In this document: positions 52,338 through 63,093 of the stretch, piece after piece
How positions within the stretch are numbered: the stretch's first letter is position 1
Layout: each line of letters begins with the position of its first letter
NCBI RefSeq assembly: GCF_039521365.1
Contig: NZ_BAAACF010000001.1
Span: 1 to 64,000, forward strand
Length of the DNA: 64,000 nucleotides
Direction of reading: 5' to 3'
From: Clostridium_AW malenominatum
Lineage (GTDB): Bacteria > Bacillota > Clostridia > Clostridiales > Clostridiaceae
Notes under the pieces: generated by a model
Told to the model about the DNA's origin: nothing
The model's input: the letters and a program-made list of their open reading frames with translations, nothing else
Databases searched by the model: none
Translations under genes and position numbers: made by a program

Positions 52338-54484
52338 TATTAGAAAATATGGTATTCAAATATATAGAACAAGATGAAATGATAAGAATAATTTATATAG
52401 ATGCAAATAAAAATTTTTTTGCTTATGTAAAATTAAATATTGGAGTTTGTATGCCTAAGTTAGATAGTATAAATAAAATAGAACAAGAACTGGAGAGTTG
52501 TGTATTAGTAAAGGTTAGAGATCCATATTTGAAAAGCATAGATGAAAACAGTCTTAAGGACATGGAAAAAGAAAAGAGAGATAAAAACTGGGATATAGTA
52601 AATAGTTACTGGGAAACAAGAAAAGAAGAAATATTAGATAAGAAAAATAGAAATATAATATTTAATGAAATATCACAAAGGTTTGAAATGCCTAGTATAA
52701 CAATAAAGAGATTATTTAGTCGCTTTTGGCAAAGGGGAATGAGTAAAAACGCACTTATATCAGATTATTCAAATTCGGGGGGGAAAGGAAAAGATAAGAA
52801 TTTATCAGAAAACAAAGTTGGTAGACCTAAAAGAGCAGATTGCAATGGTGAAATTATTAAAGGTGTTAATATAACAGAGGATGTAAAAACTCATTTTCAA
52901 ATTGTTATAAATAAATATTATAGAGAGAAGAAAATGTCTTTAAGCGAAACTTATGCTTTAATGTTAAGAGACTTTTATTCAGATAGTTACAGAGAAGATA
53001 ATGAAACAAAGCACAAAGTGTGGGATAAATCTAGAATACCTACATATAATCAACTCTATTATTGGTTTAAAAAATTAGAAGATCCAAAAAAGGATATTAT
53101 TTTTAGGCATAGTTCAAAAGAATTCGAATTAAAACATAGACCTATATTAAGCAATTCTACAATAGAAACCAATGGACCAGGTACAAGATTTCAAATAGAT
53201 GCAACTATAGCAGATATACATTTAGTAAGTTCTTTAAATAGAAATAGAATAATTGGAAGACCAATTATATATGCCATTATAGATGTTTTTTCAAGATTAA
53301 TCACAGGAGTTTATGTAGGACTAGAAGGGCCTTCTTGGCTTGGAGCGATGATGGCTTTAGATAATATGATAAAAAATAAAGTTGATTTCTGTAAAAGATA
53401 TAATATTGATATAACTGAAGAACAGTGGCCTTCAAAACATTTACCTGAAATAATTATAGCAGACAGGGGAGAATTTGAGGGTTATTCTGTAGAAAATTTG
53501 ATTAATAATTTAAATATAAAAATAGAGAATACATCTCCATATAGGGGAGACCTAAAAGGAATTGTAGAAAGAAATTTTAGAACTATTAATGAAAAGCTAA
53601 AACATAAAACTCCAGGTGCAATTCAAAAAGAATTTAGGGAAAGAGGAGATAGAGATTATAGGCTAGATGCAACCCTTACCTTATATGAATTTACAGCTAT
53701 AATTATTAAAATGGTAATTTATCATAATAGCAAATTAGTTGATAAATATCCTATGGAGAAAGAAATGATAACGGATGGAATAACTCCAATACCAATACAG
53801 CTATGGAATTGGGGGATAGAAAATAAAAAGGGAAGATTAAGAGTTGTAGAACAAGAGAGATTTAGATTAAATATATTACCAAAAGGTAAGGCAAGTGTGT
53901 CAAGGGCAGGAATAAGGTTTAAAAACCTATATTACGGGTCTCAAAAGGCTATAGAAGAACAATGGTTTATAAAATCTAAAGTTAGAAATATAGATGTGGT
54001 TTATGATCCAAGGAATATGAATGAAATATATATTCCTTACGAAGACGGAGTAAATTATGAAAAATGTTATCTGTTAGAGAGAAGTATGCAATATAAAGAT
54101 TGTATATTAGAAGAAATTATTTTTAATGAAGAACTATTACTAGAATTAAAAGAACAAGAGAAGAACAAACAAATTCAAATTAATATAGATTTAGATAAAG
54201 AAATAGAGGAAATAGTTAAAAAGGCTGAAAAAGAAAAGAAAAAGTCTGTGGATTATGGTGAGAGTAAAAATAAAAAATTAAAAGGAATAAAAAATAATAG
54301 AGCAGTTGAAAAAGCGATAAACAGGATGGCTGAGTCATTTAATTTAGGAGAAAAAAATAAAGAAAAGGCTACTATAATCGAATTGCCTACAAATAAGGAA
54401 GAATATAAAACTGCAGAGATTACTGGAAAGTCTAGATTAATGGAAAAGTTAAGGCAGAAAAGAGATGAGAGTCGTGAAAAATAG
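52334..54484 (+). CDS. tnsB: Tn7-like transposase subunit TnsB (DDE integrase)
   Basis: A 716-residue DDE transposase with D289 (RFQIDATI), D377 (IIADRGEF) and E412 (GIVERNF), a D-35-E spacing. Helix-turn-helix regions precede the core, including a LSETYALMLRDFY segment, and a lysine-rich C-terminal tail should contact TnsC. It joins 3' ends to target DNA and binds the end repeats. It overlaps both tnsA and tnsC. Confidence 0.96.
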   Translation: MILENMVFKYIEQDEMIRIIYIDANKNFFAYVKLNIGVCMPKLDSINKIEQELESCVLVKVRDPYLKSIDENSLKDMEKEKRDKNWDIVNSYWETRKEEILDKKNRNIIFNEISQRFEMPSITIKRLFSRFWQRGMSKNALISDYSNSGGKGKDKNLSENKVGRPKRADCNGEIIKGVNITEDVKTHFQIVINKYYREKKMSLSETYALMLRDFYSDSYREDNETKHKVWDKSRIPTYNQLYYWFKKLEDPKKDIIFRHSSKEFELKHRPILSNSTIETNGPGTRFQIDATIADIHLVSSLNRNRIIGRPIIYAIIDVFSRLITGVYVGLEGPSWLGAMMALDNMIKNKVDFCKRYNIDITEEQWPSKHLPEIIIADRGEFEGYSVENLINNLNIKIENTSPYRGDLKGIVERNFRTINEKLKHKTPGAIQKEFRERGDRDYRLDATLTLYEFTAIIIKMVIYHNSKLVDKYPMEKEMITDGITPIPIQLWNWGIENKKGRLRVVEQERFRLNILPKGKASVSRAGIRFKNLYYGSQKAIEEQWFIKSKVRNIDVVYDPRNMNEIYIPYEDGVNYEKCYLLERSMQYKDCILEEIIFNEELLLELKEQEKNKQIQINIDLDKEIEEIVKKAEKEKKKSVDYGESKNKKLKGIKNNRAVEKAINRMAESFNLGEKNKEKATIIELPTNKEEYKTAEITGKSRLMEKLRQKRDESREK

Positions 54485-56165
54485 TAAAAACATTATAATT
54501 CTTAAAGGTGATACAGAAAAAGCTTATTATAAAACACAGAGTATAGAAGAATATGGAGGTAATCCATTTATTGAAGCATTACCTAATATATTTTCGGAAG
54601 ATGATGTTATTGATAGATTCAGCGTTAGACCCAGAATTAATGAAAAAGATAGGAGTATGGAATCTAATCTAAGATATCACATAATAAAAAGAGCTAAGAA
54701 TTTCGTTCAACCATTACCAGTACATTTTACCTTGGAGAGGAGATTATCCACGCTCATTAGAAGAGGTTACTTAGCAAGAAACCCATTAGATAAAAGCTAT
54801 TTACAAAGATTAAGAATACTAAATGAGCTAAGAGATGATAAAGTATATGATGAAACAATATTGGAAGAAAGAATGAGTAATATACGTTCTACTGCGGATA
54901 GTATGGCTATAATAGGTATTTCAGGCATAGGTAAAACTACAGGTATGGAAAGATTACTACTAATGTATCCCCAAATAATAAAACATGAAGAATATAATAA
55001 ACAAAGTTTTAGTAGAACCCAAATAGTTTGGTTAAAAATAGATTGTCCTTATGATGGTAGCTTATCTACTTTATGTAAAAGCTTCTTTAAAGCTATTGAT
55101 GATTTACTTGGAACTAGGTATTTGGAGAAGTTTGGATATGCAAATAGAGTAACCTCAACTATGATGCTGCATATGACATCTCTTGCAAGTATCTATGGTA
55201 TTGGAGTCTTAGTTATTGATGAAATTCAGCATTTGCTAAATTCTAAAAACGATATGGAAGAGATGCTTAATTTTTTTGTTACACTGAGCAATACAGTAGG
55301 AGTACCAACAGTTTTAATTGGAACATCCAAGGCACAAAAAATATTTAAAGGTAACTTTAGACAGGCAAGAAGAGCAGCTAGTGAAGGTTCAATAATTTGG
55401 GATAGAATGGATAAGGAAAGCGATGAATGGAATTTCTTCTTGGAAACATTATGGGATTTTCAATGTTTAAAAGAAATTACTGTTTTAACAGATGCAATAA
55501 AAAATGCTTTCTATGATGAATGCCAAGGCATAACAGCAGTAGCCGTAAACTTATTTATACTTGCTCAGGAAAGAGCATTAAGTGAAGGAAAAGAAAAGAT
55601 TACTATTGAGATTTTAAGAACTACAGCTAAAGAAGATTTGCATATGATTCAACCTATGATAAAAGCTCTTAGAAATAATAATATGAAGGCAATTAGAGAC
55701 TATGAAGATATTTCAATAAATTTAGATGACATAACTTTTAACTATAGGAGAGATATTGAATTAAATGGGAAATTAGAAAAAATATTTAAAGAAAGAAATA
55801 ATACAATTGAACTTAAGAGAAGGAGTACCGTGGAAAATCTAGTTATGGATTTAGGTTCAATAGGAATATTTGAGGAATTAGATAATACTGATATTAAAAA
55901 ACTATCTGAAAACCTAGTAGAAAAAGTAGCAGTAGATGAAGATTATAACTCAATAAAAACAATGGCTATAAAATTAGCAATGGAGCTTAATGAAAAGAAG
56001 AAAATAGATAAGAAAATAAAAGGAAGTAAACAAAATACGGAAGAAAGTGAAGGTCTATTAGCTTTGTATGAAATAGCTAAAAAGAATAAAAAGCATCCAT
56101 ACGAAATACTGAAGAAAGAAGGATATATTAAGAATCCAATTGATGAATTTTTAATAGCAAAATAA
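54465..56165 (+). CDS. tnsC: Tn7-like AAA+ regulator TnsC
   Basis: A 566-residue AAA+ ATPase with Walker A GISGIGKTTG (about residues 151-160) and Walker B VLVIDEIQHL. It links the target selector (TnsD or TnsE) to TnsAB and controls target immunity. The longer C-terminal part (about residues 400-566) is charged and helical. It overlaps tnsB by 20 bp. A 56-bp gap precedes tnsD. Confidence 0.95.
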   Translation: MRVVKNSKNIIILKGDTEKAYYKTQSIEEYGGNPFIEALPNIFSEDDVIDRFSVRPRINEKDRSMESNLRYHIIKRAKNFVQPLPVHFTLERRLSTLIRRGYLARNPLDKSYLQRLRILNELRDDKVYDETILEERMSNIRSTADSMAIIGISGIGKTTGMERLLLMYPQIIKHEEYNKQSFSRTQIVWLKIDCPYDGSLSTLCKSFFKAIDDLLGTRYLEKFGYANRVTSTMMLHMTSLASIYGIGVLVIDEIQHLLNSKNDMEEMLNFFVTLSNTVGVPTVLIGTSKAQKIFKGNFRQARRAASEGSIIWDRMDKESDEWNFFLETLWDFQCLKEITVLTDAIKNAFYDECQGITAVAVNLFILAQERALSEGKEKITIEILRTTAKEDLHMIQPMIKALRNNNMKAIRDYEDISINLDDITFNYRRDIELNGKLEKIFKERNNTIELKRRSTVENLVMDLGSIGIFEELDNTDIKKLSENLVEKVAVDEDYNSIKTMAIKLAMELNEKKKIDKKIKGSKQNTEESEGLLALYEIAKKNKKHPYEILKKEGYIKNPIDEFLIAK

Positions 56166-56221
56166 ATAAAACCTAAGGGGAATGGGCGGTTTAAAAATGT
56201 ATTTATAAAGGAGAGTCAAAA

Positions 56222-58120
56222 GTGATACATTTTTTTACTGATCCCTACAAAGATGAAGTGATATATTCAGCAATAGCTAGATATCATTACTATATAGGTA
56301 ATATAGACTATAAGGATACATTAGAGGAGTTGTTTGATAAAAGAAGCATAATACCCAGTTTAGAAATAGGCAGCAATTTTAATATTTTAGTTAAAAAATT
56401 GGGTAATAGATATACAGAAGAAAATATTATAAAAAATCATACTATATTTCCATTCTATAGTCCGTTCTTGCTCAAGCATAGAAAAGAAGAAATTTTAAAA
56501 GATATTAAATATAAAGATGGTAAAGGTATTTACACAAAATTAGGTATGGTTGCAGGCAGTATATGCAGGAAAGATGGTATATATTATTGTTCATTTTGTG
56601 CTAATAAAGAAATACAAGAATATGGTGAAGCTTATATTCACAGGGAACATCAATTGCAAGGTGCATTTATTTGTCCACACCATGGAGCAGAGCTGAAAAA
56701 ATACCCTTTGGATAGAAGTAATTCAAGTAGAATTGAATTTATAAGGTTAGATAAAAAGCTATTAGATTTAAGAAATATAACATCATTACATATGAGGTAC
56801 TACGACCACTTATATAAACTATCTAAGGATGCATATTATTTACTAAAATCAGATTTAGGCTATGTATGTAAAGAAAAAATACTAAATAAATATAGAAATA
56901 TTTTATATAGTAGGGGTTTCACCACATCAAGTAAGAGAGTAAAACAAAGAGAGCTATACGAAGAATTTATAAGTTTTTATGGTAATGGATTTTTGGAACT
57001 GATGGAATCTAGCGTAGATAATGATGATGAATATAATTGGCTTAGAGTAGCTACAAGAGATTTAAAAAGAGCAGTACATCCCATAAGGCATATATTACTA
57101 ATAAACTTTTTAGAAAGTAATATAGAAAAGTTTTTTAAAGGGATTAATAAAGAATTTAATCCTTTTGGAGAAGGAGCTTGGCCGTGTTTAAATAAAGTAT
57201 CAGATCACTATAAACAAAATGTAGTAACCAATTTAAAAGTAACAGAAGATTATAAGAGTAGAGCCCCTGTTGGAACTTTTACTTGTGAGTGTGGTTTTAC
57301 CTATTCAAGAAAAGGCCCCGATAAGTTAGAAGAAGATAAGTATAAAATAGGAAGACTAAAAAGTTTTGGAGAAGCATGGGAAAATAAATTAAAAGAATAT
57401 TTAAATGAAGGAGAATATGGGCTAAGAGAATTAGCGAGACTTATGTATTGTGATCCTAAAACCATAATTAAATTTGATAGATTACTTGGAATAAATTATT
57501 TTAAAAGTCAGATTGAAATAGTAGAAAATGATAAAAAAACTATGAATGTAGATATGATAGATGTATACAAGAAAAATATTTTAAAAGCTATAGGTAAAAA
57601 ACTTACATTATCAAGAACTGAAATAAGGCAAATATGCAAGAAAGAATATAGTTATTTATATCGAAAAGATAAAAAATGGCTATTAAATAATTTACCTATA
57701 AAGCCTAAAGGCAATAATAATATTAGAAATGTAGATTGGGATAAAAGAGATAAGGAAATTTTATCTTTAATAAAAACTAAATATAAGGAATTGTTAAGTA
57801 GAGAAGTACCTATTAGAATAACAAAGTCTTGTATAGGAAAAGTATTAGGAATACTTGCAACTTTAGAAAAAAATCTTCACAAGCTACCTAAAACAGAAAA
57901 ATATATAAATACAATTATTGAAACAGTAGAAGAATTTCAAGTTAGAAGATGTAAAAATATTATTGATAATAAGTTTCAAAATGAAGAAGATATAAAACTT
58001 TGGGAAGTACAAAGGATTGCTGGTATTAGAACTAGGGATTTTAAAAATATAAAGGTAGAAATATTAAGCTATATTAAAGCAAAAGAAAATAGGGGGATAT
58101 ATGAGCAAAGCTATAGTTAA
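56222..58120 (+). CDS. tnsD: Target selector TnsD (TniQ family)
   Basis: A 632-residue protein with an N-terminal TniQ domain (HFFTDPYKDEVIYSAIARYH), zinc-type cysteines (CSFC, CPHH), a second cysteine motif (CECGFTYSRKGPD) and the TnsD-type C-terminal repeat of helix-turn-helix units (LRELARLMYCDPKTIIKF). It should bind the 3' end of glmS. It starts at GTG behind AGGAGAG. It overlaps tnsE by 20 bp. Confidence 0.94.
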   Translation: MIHFFTDPYKDEVIYSAIARYHYYIGNIDYKDTLEELFDKRSIIPSLEIGSNFNILVKKLGNRYTEENIIKNHTIFPFYSPFLLKHRKEEILKDIKYKDGKGIYTKLGMVAGSICRKDGIYYCSFCANKEIQEYGEAYIHREHQLQGAFICPHHGAELKKYPLDRSNSSRIEFIRLDKKLLDLRNITSLHMRYYDHLYKLSKDAYYLLKSDLGYVCKEKILNKYRNILYSRGFTTSSKRVKQRELYEEFISFYGNGFLELMESSVDNDDEYNWLRVATRDLKRAVHPIRHILLINFLESNIEKFFKGINKEFNPFGEGAWPCLNKVSDHYKQNVVTNLKVTEDYKSRAPVGTFTCECGFTYSRKGPDKLEEDKYKIGRLKSFGEAWENKLKEYLNEGEYGLRELARLMYCDPKTIIKFDRLLGINYFKSQIEIVENDKKTMNVDMIDVYKKNILKAIGKKLTLSRTEIRQICKKEYSYLYRKDKKWLLNNLPIKPKGNNNIRNVDWDKRDKEILSLIKTKYKELLSREVPIRITKSCIGKVLGILATLEKNLHKLPKTEKYINTIIETVEEFQVRRCKNIIDNKFQNEEDIKLWEVQRIAGIRTRDFKNIKVEILSYIKAKENRGIYEQSYS

Positions 58121-59630
58121 AATAAAAGATTGGCCTTTTCCAAGGGGGGAAAAGGCCAAATTAACATGGATTGGAGAACCATTTAAAGAAAATAATAAAT
58201 GGATGTTTTACGCATATTTTAAAGGTAATATAGCTACGAGAAAGATTATGTTAGATTGGGCTAGCATTCACTTTCTATCAGTAGATAAGTATTATACAGA
58301 TGGTAACCTGAACAATGGAGAGCTTTTAGAAGAGAAAGACATTATAGATATAAATTTAAAGGGTGTTAAAGCAGAATACATAGAAAAAGATTGGGGAATA
58401 TGGGTAAGGGGATTTAAAGACAATACTAAATCAAAAACATTTAATTTTTATAAGAAAGGGACACTCTACACTATTCCTATAATTGAAGTAATAAGAGTTG
58501 TTTTAGCACCTAATAGATTTATGCTAAATAGGATACTAGAAATGGATACATTAGAAAATTATTTTACATATGAAATAAAAGATAATAAATTAGATATTCA
58601 CTTTACTGCACAGTATGATAGAAAATTATTAAAAAGTGAAAAAATAAATCATCTAGCATGGCTTCTTACAAATGAAAAAGTATTTAGGATGCTCAATAGT
58701 ATAGGTACAAATCTATGGCAGCTAGGAGAATTGAAATTAGATTTTTTACTTGATAATTTCAATATAAGAGCTAGAGTTAATAGAAATGGAAGAAATACTA
58801 GAATAGTAGAAATAATATCCCTTAAAAAGAAGAAGATTAATGTAGATATGATAAATATATATCATCCAAGTTTAGAGGAATCTCGAAATACAGATGAAGC
58901 AAAAAAGAGAAAGTATGTTGGAAATAATAATAAAAATAATAATAGAGAATTAGATACAGAAGCAGATGGTGCAGCAGAATCATCAGAAGAAATAAATACT
59001 TTTCAAATAAGTCATGAATATGAAATAATGCCTAAAATAAATAAATTAAAAAGTGGCAGAAAAATAAGAAGAGTAAAAGAAGATAAAAATACAAAAATAT
59101 ATACCTTAGAAAATGGACAAGCAAGAACTGTAGCAGATGTGGGTGGAGAGAATATGCTTATGGGATTAGAATTCACTAATTTGTCTAATGTACAAGAAAA
59201 AGGTGAGTTAGAGGAATTTGTAGAGATGTTAAAATTATTAGAGAAAAGAAAAGATGTAAAATCAGTAGAAATTATCATTGGTGAATTGCCAGAAGGTAAG
59301 AAAGGTAAGAGATTTGCTAAATTAAATGATGGAGTAACTAAGAGGAAGTATGCCATTGGAAAAATAATTATGATAAATGATAAAGTTTGTAGTTTGATAG
59401 AGATTGAGAGAGAAAATAGATTATTGTCGATGTTGTTATTAAAAGGTAATATATTGGTGAAATGGAAAAGAATTTATAGTATAATATTATTGTCATTAGT
59501 TAACGAAAGTGGAAAATGGAGTAATGCTACTATAAAAAAACTAGAAAGAATGGAAATAATCATCAATAGAATAAAGCATATTAATAATGAAATTATTGAG
59601 AGAGTAAATTATATTTATAAGAAATTATAG
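58101..59630 (+). CDS. tnsE: Target selector TnsE homologue
   Basis: A 509-residue protein that by length, operon order and the shared segment TVADVGGENMLMGLEF (AADVGG in Tn7 TnsE) is a TnsE. TnsE steers insertion to conjugal plasmids and filamentous phage by recognising 3' recessed ends and the sliding clamp. A low-complexity asparagine- and glutamate-rich linker (about residues 260-305) separates the halves. Sequence identity to the Tn7 protein is low by eye. Confidence 0.88.
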   Translation: MSKAIVKIKDWPFPRGEKAKLTWIGEPFKENNKWMFYAYFKGNIATRKIMLDWASIHFLSVDKYYTDGNLNNGELLEEKDIIDINLKGVKAEYIEKDWGIWVRGFKDNTKSKTFNFYKKGTLYTIPIIEVIRVVLAPNRFMLNRILEMDTLENYFTYEIKDNKLDIHFTAQYDRKLLKSEKINHLAWLLTNEKVFRMLNSIGTNLWQLGELKLDFLLDNFNIRARVNRNGRNTRIVEIISLKKKKINVDMINIYHPSLEESRNTDEAKKRKYVGNNNKNNNRELDTEADGAAESSEEINTFQISHEYEIMPKINKLKSGRKIRRVKEDKNTKIYTLENGQARTVADVGGENMLMGLEFTNLSNVQEKGELEEFVEMLKLLEKRKDVKSVEIIIGELPEGKKGKRFAKLNDGVTKRKYAIGKIIMINDKVCSLIEIERENRLLSMLLLKGNILVKWKRIYSIILLSLVNESGKWSNATIKKLERMEIIINRIKHINNEIIERVNYIYKKL

Positions 59631-59696
59631 ACATTTTTAGTTAATTCAATAAATGGATGCTTAAAATAGCTAATTAATGAGAGGAGAAATTTAAAT

Positions 59697-61616
59697 ATGG
59701 GTAATTTTAATAACATTTTAAAGCAGGATGAACTTTTTTCATTGCTAATAGATTCAAATATGATAGGGTACTCAATAAATCTAAATTATTCAAAAATGAC
59801 CATTTTAACTAATGATTTTTGGAAAAGGAATGCAAAAGGAATTCCTCATAATAGTTTCTTAATTGCAACTTCAATTGATATAAATAATCTTGTAAATACT
59901 AAAGAAATAGATGAAGAAATAATTTTATTACGAGTAACCTCAGAATATGATTTGCCAAGTAGTGATGTTTGGCTAGAAGCGAAAATTGACAAATTTAAAA
60001 ATTTGCAATCTAACACCGAATTAAGCTATGATGAATTTTCACAAAATGAAATGCAGTACTCTGGTTTGGAATGTCGAGTGTTGGGAACATTCTTTAAAAA
60101 TGGTGATGGAAATTTAACATTTGGTGCAGATATAGAAAATTATTATGGCACGCAAATATTAAAAGTATATAAGCCTTCAAGTAGCAGTTTAGAAAGGATT
60201 ATTAATTATCGTTCTAAGAAGGCTAATATAAATAAAATTGAGTCTACTCCAAAAGAGATAGGAGAGATAAGATTTACGTCTAGTAATAGATTACAAAATG
60301 CCGATAAGAAGGCTAAGGTTTTTGTAGATCCAGATGATTTTATTGCAAGAAGAACTGCTATGTTTGGAATGACTCGAACAGGTAAGTCAAATACAGTAAA
60401 AACTCTTTTAAAGGCAATAAGTGAGACTGCAAAAAAGAATAATAAAAGAATTTCTCAGATAATATACGATATAAATGGAGAATATGCTAATCCTAACATT
60501 GATGATAAAGGGGCTATCGCTACGGATATCGTAGGTTCATATGTATTTTCCCTAAATTCTAATATAGATCAAAATGAGCATATACAAACATTGCAGTTTG
60601 ATTTTTTTAATGAGTTAGGTCTTGCACATGAATTTATTGTTAACCTATTAAAAACAAATAATACATCAAGTTCAACTGATATGCAGACATTTATAAATAT
60701 GGATATAACGTCGTATTTACCAGAGAATATAGATAATACTGATTTTTCAATGGCTACACGTGCCAAATGGATAAGAGCTACTTATATGTTTATATTATAT
60801 AAGGTTTTGGGAAGTTCGAAGAAAAAAACTATTAGAAATCCTTTTAGTAAAAGTATATTATCACAAATCTCAAAGGATGATACAGAAGGCAAAGAAATAT
60901 CATTTGATACTTTTGAAGAAATTCTTAATGCCCTGCATGACAATAGGAAAACAGTAAAAACTTCTTCATCATTAGTATACAAAGATGATTTTGAGAATTT
61001 AATAAATATAGCAGTTTGTAAAAACTCAAACGGTGGCCAATTTTTAGGATATGGACACATAAAAAAAGTTCAACCCAATAGATACCATTGTGATAATTCA
61101 GAAAACTATGTAAATAAAATTTTGCAACTTGTTAAGAATGGAGAAACTATTATTCTGGACTTATCTATCGGAGATGAGAATATGCGTAACCTTATAAGCG
61201 AAAGTATTGCAAGAAAGATTTTTCAAAACAATATGCTAGCTTATACTAAAGGAATTACTCCTGACTTTGTGATATTTTATATCGAGGAAGCTCATAACCT
61301 TATAGGAAAGGAAATGGATTTAAAAGAGATATGGCCAAGGATAGCTAAAGAGGGAGCAAAATATAAAATAGGACTGGTTTATTCAACTCAAGAACCATCA
61401 TCAATAAATAAAAACATATTATCAAATACTGAAAATTGGTTTGTTACACATTTAAATAATGAGGATGAAATACGGACTTTGTCAAAGTTTTATGATTTTT
61501 CTGATTTTAAAAACTCTATACTCATGTCAAAAGATGTCGGTTTTTCAAGAGTTAAAACATTGTCACAAAACTTTGTTTTACCAGTTCAAATTAAGTTGTA
61601 TGAAAGTGGTGAATAA
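59697..61616 (+). CDS. HerA-type (DUF87) ATPase, transposon cargo
   Basis: A 639-residue ATPase with an N-terminal beta domain resembling a HAS barrel (about residues 1-200), Walker A GMTRTGKSN (about residues 224-232), Walker B VIFYIEEAHNLI and a sensor-like VYSTQEPSSI. HerA forms hexamers that move along DNA and power a partner nuclease. The NurA-type gene follows two bases downstream, the classic pair. It is the first cargo gene after tnsE. AGGAGAAA precedes the ATG. Confidence 0.92.
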   Translation: MGNFNNILKQDELFSLLIDSNMIGYSINLNYSKMTILTNDFWKRNAKGIPHNSFLIATSIDINNLVNTKEIDEEIILLRVTSEYDLPSSDVWLEAKIDKFKNLQSNTELSYDEFSQNEMQYSGLECRVLGTFFKNGDGNLTFGADIENYYGTQILKVYKPSSSSLERIINYRSKKANINKIESTPKEIGEIRFTSSNRLQNADKKAKVFVDPDDFIARRTAMFGMTRTGKSNTVKTLLKAISETAKKNNKRISQIIYDINGEYANPNIDDKGAIATDIVGSYVFSLNSNIDQNEHIQTLQFDFFNELGLAHEFIVNLLKTNNTSSSTDMQTFINMDITSYLPENIDNTDFSMATRAKWIRATYMFILYKVLGSSKKKTIRNPFSKSILSQISKDDTEGKEISFDTFEEILNALHDNRKTVKTSSSLVYKDDFENLINIAVCKNSNGGQFLGYGHIKKVQPNRYHCDNSENYVNKILQLVKNGETIILDLSIGDENMRNLISESIARKIFQNNMLAYTKGITPDFVIFYIEEAHNLIGKEMDLKEIWPRIAKEGAKYKIGLVYSTQEPSSINKNILSNTENWFVTHLNNEDEIRTLSKFYDFSDFKNSILMSKDVGFSRVKTLSQNFVLPVQIKLYESGE

Positions 61617-61618
61617 AA

Positions 61619-62995
61619 GTGCCATTTAAAAATGAAAAGGCAAACAAATTTTCACATGAAAAAATAATTAATAATAAGCTGTTGAAAGAAAAATTAAGTA
61701 ATTTCAAAATAACATATGATGTTAGTAACAATTCAGATACATTACAGGATATAAAGTCCAAATTTAACAAAAATGAGAGGGAAAGTAATAAAACAATTGA
61801 TTTCATATTTACAGTAGATAGTTCGTTTACAGAGATTCCGTTAGATGAGAACATTCCATCAGCGAAGATTGGAATTGTAAATTTTAGTTCAAATATTATA
61901 GATTTGAGCAAAAAATCAGAAATATATAGTAATGGATTTATAAACCCTCAAAAGTTTAATGATATATATAATTCTCAAATTCTTACTTTCATATGTCCTA
62001 CGTTTAATTTAGTTACAATTAATGATGAAGGAATGGATACTCTGCAATCAATCAGAAAAGAAATTTATGATTTTTTTTGTAATAGTAAGCCTTTTAATTC
62101 AATATCATTACTGCAAACTTTATATAATCTAATTGTAGAAATAGATGGAAGTATCAAACTTAAATGTACAAATAGCAAATGTGAGTCTAATGTGAATAGT
62201 GAAAATAAAGAAAGGCTAATATTTAATTTAAAAGAAATTGGTATAGAACCGTTTGTATGCCCTCTATGTGGAAAAACTATGTATTTGTCAGACCATTTGC
62301 GTTTGCATGAAGCAGTTGATCTTGAATTTGGTCATAGTAATTTATTATCAAGGTTTTCTCAAATAACAGAACATCTTATTGCCTTAAATGTTATAGATAC
62401 TCTAATGAAATATAAGTCATTTGCGTTACTATCAAAGATTGCATTTATAATAGATGGTCCATTAGCTATTTATGGAGAACCTGCAAAAATTCATAAGAAC
62501 ATATTAAAATATCTACATAATGTTTCAAAGAGAGTAGGTGAGCAACTTATCTATTTTGGAATATCTAAAACGGGTAAACTGAAAGATCATTTTTCTTTAA
62601 TTGAAAGAAAACTTAACATTGAGCCTAATAGTTTTTTGCTAGTAGATGATAGTTACCGTTTTAAGTATATTCAGAAAGCTCCAGAAAATAATAAGTTCTT
62701 TGGACAAGAAGTATTATTTGGCCAAGATTTTTTATTCTATTCAATAGATAAAAAGAAATTTGTTATAACTATGTTGTATCCTATAGATAATAAGTCTAAT
62801 GATTTTGGGGAAATTGTCTTTGATAAAAATCAATATGGCACACTTCCAGTTATATTTAAGTTAGTAAATAATATTAGTATTGATATTTATGAGGATGCAA
62901 TATTACCAGTTGCATTATCACATAAGTATGCAGCTATTAGTTTAAATCCAGGTAATAAGATAATAGAAATATTTGCTAAGCAAAATATACAATAA
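61619..62995 (+). CDS. NurA-type nuclease with zinc ribbon, transposon cargo
   Basis: A 458-residue protein recognised as a NurA-domain nuclease from the acidic strand FIFTVDSSFTEI, the later IAFIIDGPLAIYG and FLLVDDSYR, and its pairing with HerA. An inserted region carries cysteine pairs CTNSKC and CPLCGK (about residues 181-216), probably a zinc ribbon not found in archaeal NurA. It starts with GTG two bases after HerA. Nuclease activity is inferred. Confidence 0.82.
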   Translation: MPFKNEKANKFSHEKIINNKLLKEKLSNFKITYDVSNNSDTLQDIKSKFNKNERESNKTIDFIFTVDSSFTEIPLDENIPSAKIGIVNFSSNIIDLSKKSEIYSNGFINPQKFNDIYNSQILTFICPTFNLVTINDEGMDTLQSIRKEIYDFFCNSKPFNSISLLQTLYNLIVEIDGSIKLKCTNSKCESNVNSENKERLIFNLKEIGIEPFVCPLCGKTMYLSDHLRLHEAVDLEFGHSNLLSRFSQITEHLIALNVIDTLMKYKSFALLSKIAFIIDGPLAIYGEPAKIHKNILKYLHNVSKRVGEQLIYFGISKTGKLKDHFSLIERKLNIEPNSFLLVDDSYRFKYIQKAPENNKFFGQEVLFGQDFLFYSIDKKKFVITMLYPIDNKSNDFGEIVFDKNQYGTLPVIFKLVNNISIDIYEDAILPVALSHKYAAISLNPGNKIIEIFAKQNIQ

Positions 62996-63093
62996 TAGTT
63001 TCTAAATAACCTTTTGCTAGAAGTAAAATTAATATGGAGATATTATTTTTAAAATTACAATACAGATGTCATATTTAGATAGGGGTAATAGAG

